The notes beneath the pieces were generated by a model. The model worked only from the letters and a program-made list of their open reading frames with translations. It was not told the origin of the DNA and made no database searches. From Gimesia maris (lineage in GTDB: Bacteria; Planctomycetota; Planctomycetia; Planctomycetales; Planctomycetaceae): 64,000 bases of DNA. The stretch lies in the NCBI RefSeq assembly GCF_008298035.1, contig NZ_CP042910.1, positions 7,440,001 through 7,504,000 of the forward strand, written 5' to 3'. This document shows, one piece after another, positions 1-9,308 of the stretch (position 1 is its first letter; each line of letters starts with the position of its first letter). Position numbers and translations under genes: made by a program.

Positions 1-1197
1 CGTCAACCAGTCGCAAAACGTTTCCAAAATCGGTAACGCCTTGTCCTGTCGCAACTGTCGGCGGTGTTGCCACCAGCGTTCACAGTCCGCCGGCTGTGAC
101 AGATCCAATTTCAATTCGCCGGCTTCCCGTTCAATCGCGTATAACTGCTGGATAAACAATAATGCCCGGTGTGCGGCTTCCGGCTGCACGGTCCGCGCAT
201 CGTAAAACTTGCGTCGCGCATGTGCCCAACATAAAACCTGATGAATTCTGCCCGAGCGGTACAGCTCTTCGTAGCCGGCATACGCGTCAGCCTGCAGATA
301 ACCGCGAAAGTGTTTTAAAAACGCCTGGGGACCGGCGCGTTCCCGGTTCGGGGTGAAATCATAGACCGAATACGGGTGCGCGGCATCGCCGCAGTAAACC
401 CAGAACCGGCCGGTCCGCGTGCGGGAAAGCCGTTGGTCCTGGACGGGAATCGTTGTATCGTCCGTATGCACGACACTGGATTGCAGAACGCGACTTTTCA
501 TCAGATCAGTCAGCGGTTGCAGTAATTCCGCAGTTTCCAGTACCCAGCGGCTCATCGTGCTTCGCGAAAGCTGTACGCCATTCCGGCTGAGAATGGATTC
601 ATGACGATACAGGGGGAGATGATCTGAGTATTTCCCCACCAGGATCGTCGAGAGCAAGCCGGGGCCGGCGAAGCTTTTGGCAATCGGCCGGGCAGGAACT
701 GGAGCCAGCGCCACATGCTCTTCACACTCCCGGCACGCGTATTTGAAACGTACGTGCTCGATTACTTTCAGGCTGGCAGGTATGAATTCCAGCTGTTCGT
801 GGCTGATTTCTCCGATCCGCTGTCGCGTCTGATTACAGCAGGGACAGAGTTTTTCCGATTCGGTCAGGTCATGTTCTACCCGTTCCCGGGGCAGATGATC
901 GGGCAGCTTGTTACGGCCACCACCATGACGGCGATGTGCGGAAACCGCCGTGGGAGGAGGTTCATCGTCCTCGGGGTCGGTAGCTTCCTCGGCAGCCTCG
1001 GGTTCGTCAAACAGGCTCATTTGATTGGGAGCGATCTTTTCGGAACGAGCGCCAAAGCGTTGTCGCAGCAGCCGCTCAATGAAATGTTTGAGCTGCTCGA
1101 CTTCCCGCTGTTGCTCTCCCACGGTCTCACCCAGCTGGTGAATCATGTCGTGACAGGACTGGACGTCGCTCGGCAGTGAAGATCGTTTCTGGTTCAT
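1..1197 (-). CDS. tnpC: IS66 family transposase TnpC, C-terminus outside window
   Basis: This is the DDE transposase of the IS66 element, open from an ATG at 1197 to the window edge (399 codons visible; the family usually has a little over 500). The N-terminal part is a glutamine/glutamate-rich, probably coiled-coil stretch. It is followed by a zinc-binding region with CPCC and CREC pairs (about residues 125-170). The catalytic core then shows HTDD (Asp about 246) and QADAYAGY (second Asp about 304); the catalytic Glu should lie beyond the visible part. The gene starts 47 bp after tnpB ends. No stop or frameshift is seen in the visible part. Confidence 0.93.
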   Translation of the reverse strand, partial: MNQKRSSLPSDVQSCHDMIHQLGETVGEQQREVEQLKHFIERLLRQRFGARSEKIAPNQMSLFDEPEAAEEATDPEDDEPPPTAVSAHRRHGGGRNKLPDHLPRERVEHDLTESEKLCPCCNQTRQRIGEISHEQLEFIPASLKVIEHVRFKYACRECEEHVALAPVPARPIAKSFAGPGLLSTILVGKYSDHLPLYRHESILSRNGVQLSRSTMSRWVLETAELLQPLTDLMKSRVLQSSVVHTDDTTIPVQDQRLSRTRTGRFWVYCGDAAHPYSVYDFTPNRERAGPQAFLKHFRGYLQADAYAGYEELYRSGRIHQVLCWAHARRKFYDARTVQPEAAHRALLFIQQLYAIEREAGELKLDLSQPADCERWWQHRRQLRQDKALPILETFCDWLT

Positions 1198-1244
1198 GTC
1201 CCACGTCTTAACATAATCGTTGTCAGGCGGGAACTGTTTTTTTA

Positions 1245-1604
1245 TTAAGTCGATACTTTTTGCGAAATCTGATAGCGTTTTCTGCGCTGCACGCTGGTCA
1301 GGTCGATGCCCTGCAGCAGTAGCGCCAGATCGGTAGATTTAAGAGATAGGCCGTGTGTGCCTTCCGGGCCGGAGAGACGCTGGTACGTGCCCGCTTCCAG
1401 GCGTTTGTACCAGATAGCCAGGCCATCGTGGTCCCAGTAGAGCAGCTTGATTCGATCCTGTTTTTTGTTGAGAAATACAAACAGTCCCCCGTCGAGTACG
1501 TTTTGCTGTAGGTAGGCTTCGGTCATCCGCATCAGCCCGTCAAAACTTTTACGCATATCAGTGGGCACCGTGCAGAAATAAATTCGGGCCGGGAGATTCA
1601 GCAT
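1245..1604 (-). CDS. tnpB: IS66 family accessory protein TnpB
   Basis: The 119-residue product is a standard IS66 Orf2/TnpB protein. It begins MLNLPARIYFCTVPTDMRKS and contains the family hallmarks RKSFDGL, KKQDRIKLLYWD and YKRLEAGTYQ. TnpB is required with TnpA for transposition of IS66 elements, but its biochemical role is not settled. The start overlaps the last 7 bases of tnpA, which suggests translational coupling. Length and motifs match intact family members. Confidence 0.93.
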   Translation of the reverse strand: MLNLPARIYFCTVPTDMRKSFDGLMRMTEAYLQQNVLDGGLFVFLNKKQDRIKLLYWDHDGLAIWYKRLEAGTYQRLSGPEGTHGLSLKSTDLALLLQGIDLTSVQRRKRYQISQKVST

Positions 1605-1951
1605 GCGCGCTGCTCCAGCGCGGCGAGCACGGTTTCGAGCGTGGTTTGATCACAGCCGTTTCCAACGCGAACGGTGGTGCCGTGTGAGAACACGATTTCA
1701 ATCGGTGTGGGAAGCGGCTGGCGAGGGACCTCGATGGGCAGGAAGGATGTTGCAACTGTGTTCTCGGCATCGCGTTTTTTCAGCTCCCGCCGCCAGTAGT
1801 GGTAAGTTGGTTCGCTCAATCCCTCACGCTCACAGAAGGCACGGATCGAAAGTCCGGACTGCAGCCTGTCTGAAATTGTTTGTCGCCAGAACGCTTCGCG
1901 GTCCGGGTTCCGCCGCTGATCGGCACGTTGTGTTGGCTGGGATATGGGCAT
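1598..1951 (-). CDS. tnpA: IS66 family accessory protein TnpA (helix-turn-helix)
   Basis: The 117-residue product is the first gene of the IS66 element. Its N-terminal half holds a helix-turn-helix of the transposase-8/IS3-OrfA type (SGLSIRAFCEREGLSEPTYH, about residues 33-52). The C-terminal half carries the IEIVFSHGTTVRV segment typical of IS66 TnpA. It probably binds the element ends. It ends inside the start of tnpB, so the two genes are likely translated together. Confidence 0.9.
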   Translation of the reverse strand: MPISQPTQRADQRRNPDREAFWRQTISDRLQSGLSIRAFCEREGLSEPTYHYWRRELKKRDAENTVATSFLPIEVPRQPLPTPIEIVFSHGTTVRVGNGCDQTTLETVLAALEQRAC

Positions 1952-2012
1952 CGCATTCGCTCCTGAATATGCTGGGGTTGAAACACATTCAGAATACGAT
2001 ACACGTCAAGGT

Positions 2013-2032
2013 GTATTTCGTGGGCCGGTTAC
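2013..2032 (-). repeat. Candidate terminal inverted repeat of the IS66 element
   Basis: Read on the minus strand, the sequence from 2032 starts GTAACCGGCCCACGAAATAC, about 80 bp upstream of tnpA. IS66 elements normally begin with GTAA followed by a C/G-rich stretch at this distance from tnpA. The matching left end is outside the window, so the exact boundary is an inference. Confidence 0.45.
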
Positions 2033-2342
2033 AAATCATCGGTATGTATCTCATTTGTGTGATTCCGTTTAGCACTTTTCTTTCTCGAAAAGATTCCCCA
2101 AAAACGGCTCTGCTGCTCTGATTTGTTGTTGCCAGAACATAAGCCGTGGTTTATATTCTTAGTATTACTTATTAAGAATTATTAATTACTTTCCCCCCAC
2201 GATCCACCACCGGGCTCCAGGCTCCCCACTGCATACCTTCCCAAGACACCAGACATGACAGGGAAATCCACTGGACTCTCCAGCATGTGATAATGATTTT
2301 ATTTCCTTCCTTGCAACCACTCCTTTAATGAAGAGGCATCCT
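2033..2342. other. Intergenic region between the IS66 end and a DUF1559 gene
   Basis: About 310 bp without a credible gene. It is AT-rich near 2150-2190 (runs of TTATTAAGAATTATTAATTA), which may hold the promoter of the DUF1559 gene. No gene remnant was recognised, so the IS does not obviously interrupt a coding sequence on this side. Confidence 0.5.
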
Positions 2343-3329
2343 ATGAACTCGCCAAACAAATCAAAACGAGGATTTACCTTAATTGAGCTGCTGGTCGTTA
2401 TCGCTATTATCGCCATTCTGATCGCGCTGTTACTTCCTGCAGTGCAACAGGCCCGGGAAGCGGCAAGGCGGAGCACCTGTAAAAATAACATGAAGCAGAT
2501 CGGACTCGCATTACATAATTATCACGAAACTTACAGTGCATTTCCCGTTGGCGCTCTTCATGGTAACCGTCCCAACTGGCGCTATGGCTTACTCCCCAGT
2601 ATGGATCAGGCCCCTCTTTTCAATCAGTTGAATGTTTCCGGTCACTGGGCTTCCGGCTGTAATTCCTCGAGCTCATACGGCCAACAGGCCAGCAATACGA
2701 ATCTGATTATTGTCGGAATGAAAATTCCTGTCTTTCAGTGTCCTTCCAGTCCACTGGACCCGAACAATCCCTCAGGCAGCATGTGCAATTACGATCGACT
2801 GCAGTGCCATGATTATGTCGGCATCAGCGGGGCAACCCCTGACCCCGCCGGTCGCTCCAATGTCTGTTCTACCGCTGCTGATTATGGCGTGTATTGCAAT
2901 AACGGATTACTGGTCCCCGGCAAGAACTATCGTTTTCGCGATGTAACAGACGGCACATCGAACACGATCATCGTTGCAGAACAATCCGGAAGCGTTTCCG
3001 GAAATGACTGGCGTACCAACTATCATGGCGGCTGGCGCGGCTGGTCTTCTTCAGGCGATGTTGTAACCCGAACCGGTGCGCATCACGTGGCAGGTGTGAC
3101 CACGGTTGCCTTTTCCATCAACGCGAAATCAGGCCAGGCCGGCGGCAGTACAGTCCCCCGCTCAAACAGTGCCTACTCCGGAAATACGATTCTCAACTCC
3201 TATCACACCGGCGGAATTCATGTACTGCTGGCAGATGGAGGTGTCCGCTTTGTCTCCGAGAATCTTGACTTTCTGACGCTGCGACAACTTTGTGTCCGTG
3301 ATGATGGACAGGTCATCGGAGAATTCTAG
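2343..3329 (+). CDS. DUF1559 domain-containing pseudopilin-like protein
   Basis: The 328-residue product begins with a type IV prepilin leader ([18 protein letters not shown]) and continues [15 protein letters not shown], the signature of the DUF1559 family (SBP_bac_10), which is greatly expanded in planctomycetes. The leader should be cut by a prepilin peptidase after Gly, leaving an N-methylated Phe and an N-terminal membrane helix; the rest would face outside. The C-terminal part has NTIIVAEQSG and the HTGGIHVLLADGGVRF motif conserved in the family. I chose the ATG at 2343 because GAAGAGG lies just upstream; an ATG at 2328 is possible. A small lipoprotein gene follows, a common pairing in this phylum. 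The molecular role of the family is unknown. Confidence 0.93.
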   Translation: MNSPNKSKRGFTLIELLVVIAIIAILIALLLPAVQQAREAARRSTCKNNMKQIGLALHNYHETYSAFPVGALHGNRPNWRYGLLPSMDQAPLFNQLNVSGHWASGCNSSSSYGQQASNTNLIIVGMKIPVFQCPSSPLDPNNPSGSMCNYDRLQCHDYVGISGATPDPAGRSNVCSTAADYGVYCNNGLLVPGKNYRFRDVTDGTSNTIIVAEQSGSVSGNDWRTNYHGGWRGWSSSGDVVTRTGAHHVAGVTTVAFSINAKSGQAGGSTVPRSNSAYSGNTILNSYHTGGIHVLLADGGVRFVSENLDFLTLRQLCVRDDGQVIGEF

Positions 3330-3349
3330 AACGCGTCGCATTTAACCAT

Positions 3350-3397
3350 AGCGTCTCCCTGGCTGACAGAATATGCTCCTGCAGACCAGGGACGCTG
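3350..3397 (+). terminator. Hairpin after the DUF1559 gene, weak terminator candidate
   Basis: AGCGTCTCCCTGG near 3350 can pair with CCAGGGACGCT ending at 3396, apart from one bulged base, across a loop of about 24 bases. Only a short T-poor tail follows, so termination is plausible but not strong. Confidence 0.35.
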
Positions 3398-3525
3398 TTA
3401 TGATCGAGGCGTCAGTTTGAAACACCATTCATCAGCACACTCATCACTTCTCTGCCGCCAGCACGCATCAGAGAGCGATGAACGATGTGTAATAACACCA
3501 GGTACAGTTGGCTAAGGTATTCATC

Positions 3526-3936
3526 ATGAAGTCGAGTTTAAAATATTGCTGCGTTCTCTTGGGATTTGTGTTATTGGTTGCAGGATGCGGGGGGGAGCCA
3601 GAAATTCCCACGGGTCAGGTCCAAGGCACTGTGAGCTATGATGGTGCGCCTGTCACGGAGGGAGTCATCTCTTTTTATTCCTCCGAATTGGGCGTCGGCG
3701 CTTCGGCAGATCTCACAGAGGAAGGACTTTACTCTATTACGGATTCATTAAAAACGGGAACCTACGCTGTAACAATCCTCCCGCCTCCCGAAGCCCCTCC
3801 CCAGGATGCCATCCCGGTCTCAACCAAAAAAGAGTATAAAAACATTCCACTGAAATATCGTGATCCGAAAAAAAGCGAATTAACCGTCGATATCAGTGAA
3901 GGAGATAACTCGTTTGACGTAAATATGACGAATTAG
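3526..3936 (+). CDS. Small lipoprotein with carboxypeptidase-regulatory-like fold
   Basis: The 136-residue product starts with a lipoprotein signal peptide ending in the lipobox LVAGC (Cys about residue 21). The mature part contains the pattern GQVQGTVSYDGAPVTEGVISF, which matches the beta-sandwich start seen in carboxypeptidase-regulatory-like proteins common in planctomycetes. It follows a DUF1559 gene, and such small lipoproteins are often found beside that family. ATG 3526 is preceded by AAGG eight bases upstream; a TTG at 3508 lies in frame but has no ribosome site. Function is unknown. Confidence 0.8.
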   Translation: MKSSLKYCCVLLGFVLLVAGCGGEPEIPTGQVQGTVSYDGAPVTEGVISFYSSELGVGASADLTEEGLYSITDSLKTGTYAVTILPPPEAPPQDAIPVSTKKEYKNIPLKYRDPKKSELTVDISEGDNSFDVNMTN

Positions 3937-4246
3937 GCTATTCCCATTTTTACTGTAGCGGCTCCTGGACCATTTGTACCGAGAATCACAGATCAGGAGA
4001 CGCGATGCTTGATGATACGCAATCTAGATTCACCAGTACAGTAAATCCTGATTGATGCCGAACACCTGGGACTTCCGGGAAAACTCAGTAAGATCATTCC
4101 AGAAATTAAAAATCTTGCGGGCAAACGGCGGCGGTGGCGAATCAGGCTGGAATTGGTGAGTGGTTATTATATGATGAGGAATAAATCCCTTCCCGCGCTC
4201 ACATAGCTGTGCGCGGGTTCTGCCTCTAACTTAAAGAACCACTATT
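3937..4246. other. Intergenic region with a stop-free relic-like stretch
   Basis: No supported gene. Between about 4041 and 4204 the plus strand stays open for more than 50 codons without a start at its beginning, coding for a peptide around LIDAEHLGLPGKLSKIIPEI. It could be a decayed gene fragment or chance. I do not recognise the peptide. Confidence 0.3.
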
Positions 4247-5317
4247 ATGTCGTCGGATCATTTTGCACCGCCTCAGGATCGATCCCAGGAAGTTCAGATT
4301 CCCCTGGGCCCCCTGAAAGAACTGCTAGTCAAGCTGTTTGTTCGCATGGGGATGTTTGAGGTCGAAGCGGAAATCGCTGCCGACCGGTTGATTGAAGCCG
4401 ACCTGCGCGGCATTCATTCGCACGGCAGTCGTACAGCCGAACGCTATCTGGATTCGATGGACATGGGTGACATCGACCCCCGGGCCCAGATTCTGACCCT
4501 GAAAGAAACGCCGGCCATCGCAGTCCTGGACGGCAGCAAGTCGATGGGACACGTCGCAGCGACTCGGGCGATGGAACTGGCGATTAAAAAAGCGGGGGAA
4601 GTCGGCACGGGAACGGTTGTTGTTAAAAACAGCCATCATTTTGGAGCTGCCGCCGTGTATGTTCTAATGGCAGTGAAAGCAGGCATGATCGGATACTGCA
4701 CTACCAACACAGGCAGAGCCACTGTGGCCGCCCACGGGAGTACGCAGGGCGCCACCGCCAACAATGCGATTGCCTGGGGCGTGCCGACACGTGAAGGCGC
4801 ACCATTTGTCCTGGATATGGCCTGCGCAAAAACATCCTGGGGTAAACTGGAAACGCAGGCCATGTATGGTCTGCCGGTCCCCCCCGGCTATGCCCTGGAC
4901 AACGAAGGTAAAGAAACGACCGACTCTTCGACTGTCAAAACCCTGCTGCCCGCAGCCGGTCCACGCGGTTATGGTCTGGCGATGGTCAGTTCAATTCTGA
5001 CAGGCGCACTGGCCGGCGGGAAACTGCCGATCAATAAAACCAAACCGCCGGAAATCGAAGGCTCAGAACATTTCTTCTATGTGATCGACCTGAAACAATT
5101 TGTTGAGGAAGAGCATTTCCATGCTGAGCTGGATTCCGCGATTAAAGCGATTCATCAGCTGAGTACGGTCAACGAAAATGAGCCGGTCCGTCTGCCGGGA
5201 GAACTGGAATGGGAACAGACTCAGCGTTCCTTAAGTGAAGGACTGCTGGTACACCGCGACCATGCAAATCTGCTGAAGGAGCTGGCAGAGCGAGTTCGTT
5301 TCGACGTCCCCTGGTAA
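4247..5317 (+). CDS. Malate/L-lactate dehydrogenase family (Ldh_2) oxidoreductase
   Basis: The 356-residue product belongs to the Ldh_2 family of NAD(P)-dependent 2-hydroxyacid dehydrogenases, whose fold differs from classical lactate and malate dehydrogenases. It carries the family hallmarks GIHSHG (residues 55-60, with the catalytic His), VKNSHHFGAA (about 126-135) and DMACAKTSWGKLE. Family members act on malate, sulfolactate, ureidoglycolate or delta1-piperideine-2-carboxylate; the substrate here cannot be read from the sequence. No signal peptide is seen, so it is cytoplasmic. It lies 45 bp before a secreted thioredoxin-fold gene, with no obvious pathway link. Confidence 0.9.
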   Translation: MSSDHFAPPQDRSQEVQIPLGPLKELLVKLFVRMGMFEVEAEIAADRLIEADLRGIHSHGSRTAERYLDSMDMGDIDPRAQILTLKETPAIAVLDGSKSMGHVAATRAMELAIKKAGEVGTGTVVVKNSHHFGAAAVYVLMAVKAGMIGYCTTNTGRATVAAHGSTQGATANNAIAWGVPTREGAPFVLDMACAKTSWGKLETQAMYGLPVPPGYALDNEGKETTDSSTVKTLLPAAGPRGYGLAMVSSILTGALAGGKLPINKTKPPEIEGSEHFFYVIDLKQFVEEEHFHAELDSAIKAIHQLSTVNENEPVRLPGELEWEQTQRSLSEGLLVHRDHANLLKELAERVRFDVPW

Positions 5318-5361
5318 AACGGCGATTGACATTTTTCCCAGACTAATTTGAGGTTGAACTG

Positions 5362-6000
5362 ATGTCTGCTTCACGACAGATCTATTTACTGCTGGCTCTC
5401 TCTGCCTGCTGTTTGTTGACAATGGCGTCTCCGCTCCATGCGGGAAAATATAATCCCGTACTGGACGCAGGTGATAAAGCGCCGACCTGGGACAAGCTGC
5501 CGGCGACGGATGGCAAATCGTACTCGAGTGCTTCTTTTCAGGATAAAGAGGTACTGGTCATCGCCTTCACCTGTAACAGCTGCCCTTATGCAGTGGATTA
5601 TGAAGGTCGTCTCAACCAGTTGGCACAAAAGTATTCTGCCAAAGATTCTCCCGTGGCTGTGATCGCCGTGAATGTGAATCTGGTTCCCGCGGACAGCCTG
5701 GAAAAAATGAAAGAACAGGCGGCGGAAAAGAAATTCGTGTTTCCCTATCTGTTTGATGAAAGTCAGAAAATCGGGCAGGAATTCGGCGCCACACGGACAC
5801 CGGAGTTTTTCGTATTAAACAAAGAGCGCAAGGTGATCTACATGGGCGCCATGGATGATTCCACCGATGCCAGTAAAGTCAAACAGGACTACGTTTCAGA
5901 GGCCATTGCAGCAGCGCTAAACGGGAAACAGCCGAAAACGTCGGAAACCATTGCGATCGGCTGTAATGTTCGTTACAAACGCATTCGCAGAAAAAAATGA
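5362..6000 (+). CDS. Exported thioredoxin-fold (redoxin/AhpC-TSA-like) protein
   Basis: The 212-residue product has a cleavable signal peptide (hydrophobic residues 7-26, ending near SPLHAG) and a redoxin domain. The conserved redox motif is CNSCPYA (Cys 71 and Cys 74), and RTPEFFVL with the cis-proline loop follows at about residue 151. Proteins of this type reduce or isomerise disulfides outside the cytoplasm, or act as peroxiredoxin-like reductants. The C-terminal end ([14 protein letters not shown]) has a further cysteine and a basic tail. The ATG at 5362 is preceded by TTGAGGTTGA. The methyltransferase gene starts 37 bp downstream. Confidence 0.85.
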   Translation: MSASRQIYLLLALSACCLLTMASPLHAGKYNPVLDAGDKAPTWDKLPATDGKSYSSASFQDKEVLVIAFTCNSCPYAVDYEGRLNQLAQKYSAKDSPVAVIAVNVNLVPADSLEKMKEQAAEKKFVFPYLFDESQKIGQEFGATRTPEFFVLNKERKVIYMGAMDDSTDASKVKQDYVSEAIAAALNGKQPKTSETIAIGCNVRYKRIRRKK

Positions 6001-6037
6001 ATTCCCATTCTCTCCCGACCTCGATAACAGTTTCCCT

Positions 6038-6958
<921 letters not shown>

Positions 6959-7334
6959 GACTCATCCCAGGGCGGATACTCCATCGGACTCTTTCCTGTC
7001 TGATTGGCTTTTCGCTATTGTTTCTGCCAACGGGGTCGTCCCCCCTGCATCCCTCTCTCGGAGTCGGCTCTTCGCTTTTCTGCCTGTCCCGCGGCATGAA
7101 AGATGCGTTTTTATGTAATTCACTCGAATTGAACTGAATTCGCACTTCAAATCCCTAAATTGTTTCCTGAACACCACATTGGTTCGATGCAACCGTTGCA
7201 AAAAAGAAACAGCGAGCCGGTTTTTGGACCTTCATTTCGCTGGTGGGATAAAAAGGATCGAATCAGTAGTGCAATTCAGTTAAAATAATCAGATCCATAC
7301 TCTCTTTTTCATTGTCAGGATTGTAACAGTCATC
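6959..7334. other. Intergenic region upstream of the SecA paralogue
   Basis: About 375 bp with no convincing gene on either strand. The last 150 bp are AT-rich and probably hold the promoter of the SecA-like gene. No strong hairpin or known RNA motif was seen. Confidence 0.5.
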
Positions 7335-9293
7335 GTGGCAAACTTTATCACCTCACTGACAAATCGAATTCGTGGTTTTCTGCTGACGGGCGAAAATGAA
7401 GTACCAGCTCTCTGGTGGGACATGATCGACCAGATCCAGAGCCTGCGGGACGCATACCATTCGCAGACTGATTCCCAGCTGTTTGATGAATGGCATTCCC
7501 TGCGTTACCGTGTTCAAAGTGGAGAATCACTGACGAATCTTCTACCGGAAGCATTTGCCATTGTCAGCGAACAGATGCAGCGGCACCTGGGGCTTACACC
7601 TTATCCAGTACAATATCTTGGTGCTTTCGCGATGCACGATGGTGCCATCGCTGAGATGCAGACCGGGGAAGGTAAAACTCTGACGGCGGCGCTGACACTC
7701 TGCCTGAATGCCTTACCCGAAGCAGGCATCCATATCGCGACGGCCAATGATTATCTGGCAGAACGCGATGCAGCCTGGCTGAGCCCCGTATATCACTCGC
7801 TGGGGATGACCGTGGGAGTGATCACTTCCAACTCATCTTCTGTCGAACGTCGTGATGCTTACGATTGTGACATCACTTATGGCACCGCGCGGGAATTCGG
7901 GTTTGATTACCTGCGCGATCTATTGAGTATTCCCGGCCAGAAAATGTCGATCAACACACGCCGCCAGCAGTTATTCGGGCGACAGAACGACAAAACAGCG
8001 AAGCTGCTGGTCAATCCGCGTGCACCCTATATGGTCATCATCGACGAAGCCGACAGTATTCTGATTGATGAAGCGCGAACGCCTCTGATTATCGGTCAGC
8101 AGGACAGTCGGGAAGAACGACAGATGAAGAGCGTCTGTCAATGGGGGGCTGCGCATGCATCGCGATTGACGGAAAACGAACACTACACCGACCATGGACC
8201 ACAAAAGGGAATGGAACTGACAGAAGCAGGTCGACGTCTCGTCCGGGAAATGCTGATGCAGGAGGCTGCCCCCTCGTCGTTGGACACGGGTACCGCCTAT
8301 CTTGCTTCTGAACGGGCACTGCGCGTGCAGAACTATTTCCATAATGGACGCGAATATGTCGTCCGGGATGGAAAGGTGTCAATCGTCGATGAATTCACCG
8401 GGCGTATCGCGGAAGGACGGATGTGGCAGAACGGGATCCACCAGGCAATTGAAGCCAAAGAAGGGCTGGAAATTACCACTCCCACCAAGGTCGGCGCCCA
8501 AACGACCGTGCAGGAACTGTTTGCCCGCTATCCTCGGATGGCAGGTATGACGGGTACTGCCGAATCCGCAGCCAGCGAACTGAAAAAAGTCTTCTCGACT
8601 CCCGTCATCAGCATTCCCACCAATCGCCCCTCCCGCCGTGAACTGTACCCGGAACAGATTTTTCTGACCGCGGAAGAAAAGTGGAACGCCATCGTACAGG
8701 AAACGACAGACATGCATCGCCAGGGCAGACCCGTCCTGATTGGAACACGCTCGGTGAATCTGTCGAATGAGCTTTCTGCACTGCTGCTGCAGGCCGGACT
8801 GGAGCATGAAGTACTCCATGCCTTAAATCATGAGAATGAGGCGGCTATTATCAAAGAGGCAGGCCAGCCGGGCCGGATCACTGTTGCGACCAACATGGCG
8901 GGACGCGGGACGGATATCCTGCTGGGTGAAGGTGTTTCCGAACGCGGTGGGCTGCATGTCATCTGTTCCGAGTTCCATGAATCGGCGCGAATTGACCGGC
9001 AGCTAACGGGCCGGGCCGCACGCCAGGGAGATCCGGGCAGTGCACGGGTTTTTCTTTCACTGGAAGATGACATTCTGAAGAACGGTCTGATACCAGAAGA
9101 TTTCTCAGAATTTGTTGCAAAGTACAAAGCTGGCAATCTGGATCAGAAATCCTTACTGCGTGCATTTTACCAGGCACAGCGACGTATTGAAAAACGCCAT
9201 GAACAGCAGCGAATTGAACTGGTCAAACGAATCCAGGAACGCCGCGAGATGCTGCATAAAATGGGGCAGCATGCGAACCTGGATGCACTTTAA
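7335..9293 (+). CDS. Short SecA paralogue lacking the C-terminal third
   Basis: The 652-residue product is a SecA-type ATPase. NBD1 has Walker A QTGEGKT (109-115) and the DEAD box in VIIDEADSILIDEARTP (from residue 234). The preprotein cross-linking region is recognised by GREYVVRDGKVSIVDEFTGR. NBD2 ends with GRAARQGDPGSARVF (from about 558). The protein stops shortly after the first long scaffold helix, so the helical wing domain, the two-helix finger that enters SecY, and the zinc/SecB-binding tail are missing; housekeeping SecA has about 830-950 residues. It is therefore probably an accessory SecA. The start is a GTG; an AGGA lies 14 bases upstream, which is unusually far. An RND exporter gene ends 15 bp away on the other strand. 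Confidence 0.9.
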   Translation: MANFITSLTNRIRGFLLTGENEVPALWWDMIDQIQSLRDAYHSQTDSQLFDEWHSLRYRVQSGESLTNLLPEAFAIVSEQMQRHLGLTPYPVQYLGAFAMHDGAIAEMQTGEGKTLTAALTLCLNALPEAGIHIATANDYLAERDAAWLSPVYHSLGMTVGVITSNSSSVERRDAYDCDITYGTAREFGFDYLRDLLSIPGQKMSINTRRQQLFGRQNDKTAKLLVNPRAPYMVIIDEADSILIDEARTPLIIGQQDSREERQMKSVCQWGAAHASRLTENEHYTDHGPQKGMELTEAGRRLVREMLMQEAAPSSLDTGTAYLASERALRVQNYFHNGREYVVRDGKVSIVDEFTGRIAEGRMWQNGIHQAIEAKEGLEITTPTKVGAQTTVQELFARYPRMAGMTGTAESAASELKKVFSTPVISIPTNRPSRRELYPEQIFLTAEEKWNAIVQETTDMHRQGRPVLIGTRSVNLSNELSALLLQAGLEHEVLHALNHENEAAIIKEAGQPGRITVATNMAGRGTDILLGEGVSERGGLHVICSEFHESARIDRQLTGRAARQGDPGSARVFLSLEDDILKNGLIPEDFSEFVAKYKAGNLDQKSLLRAFYQAQRRIEKRHEQQRIELVKRIQERREMLHKMGQHANLDAL

Positions 9294-9308
9294 GAATGAA
9301 CTCCGAGT

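Larger units (their letters stand above)
1..2032 (-). mobile_element. IS66-family insertion sequence, cut by the left window edge
   Basis: Three consecutive minus-strand genes have the classical IS66 order tnpA, tnpB, tnpC. The element runs off the left edge, so its far end and the end of tnpC are not visible. The upstream (tnpA-side) end is probably near 2032, where the minus strand reads GTAACCGGCCCA; IS66-family ends usually start with GTAA. The next eight bases (2033-2040, aaatcatc) would then be the target duplication, but this cannot be confirmed without the other end. All three frames look intact, so the copy may be complete or active. Confidence 0.9.
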
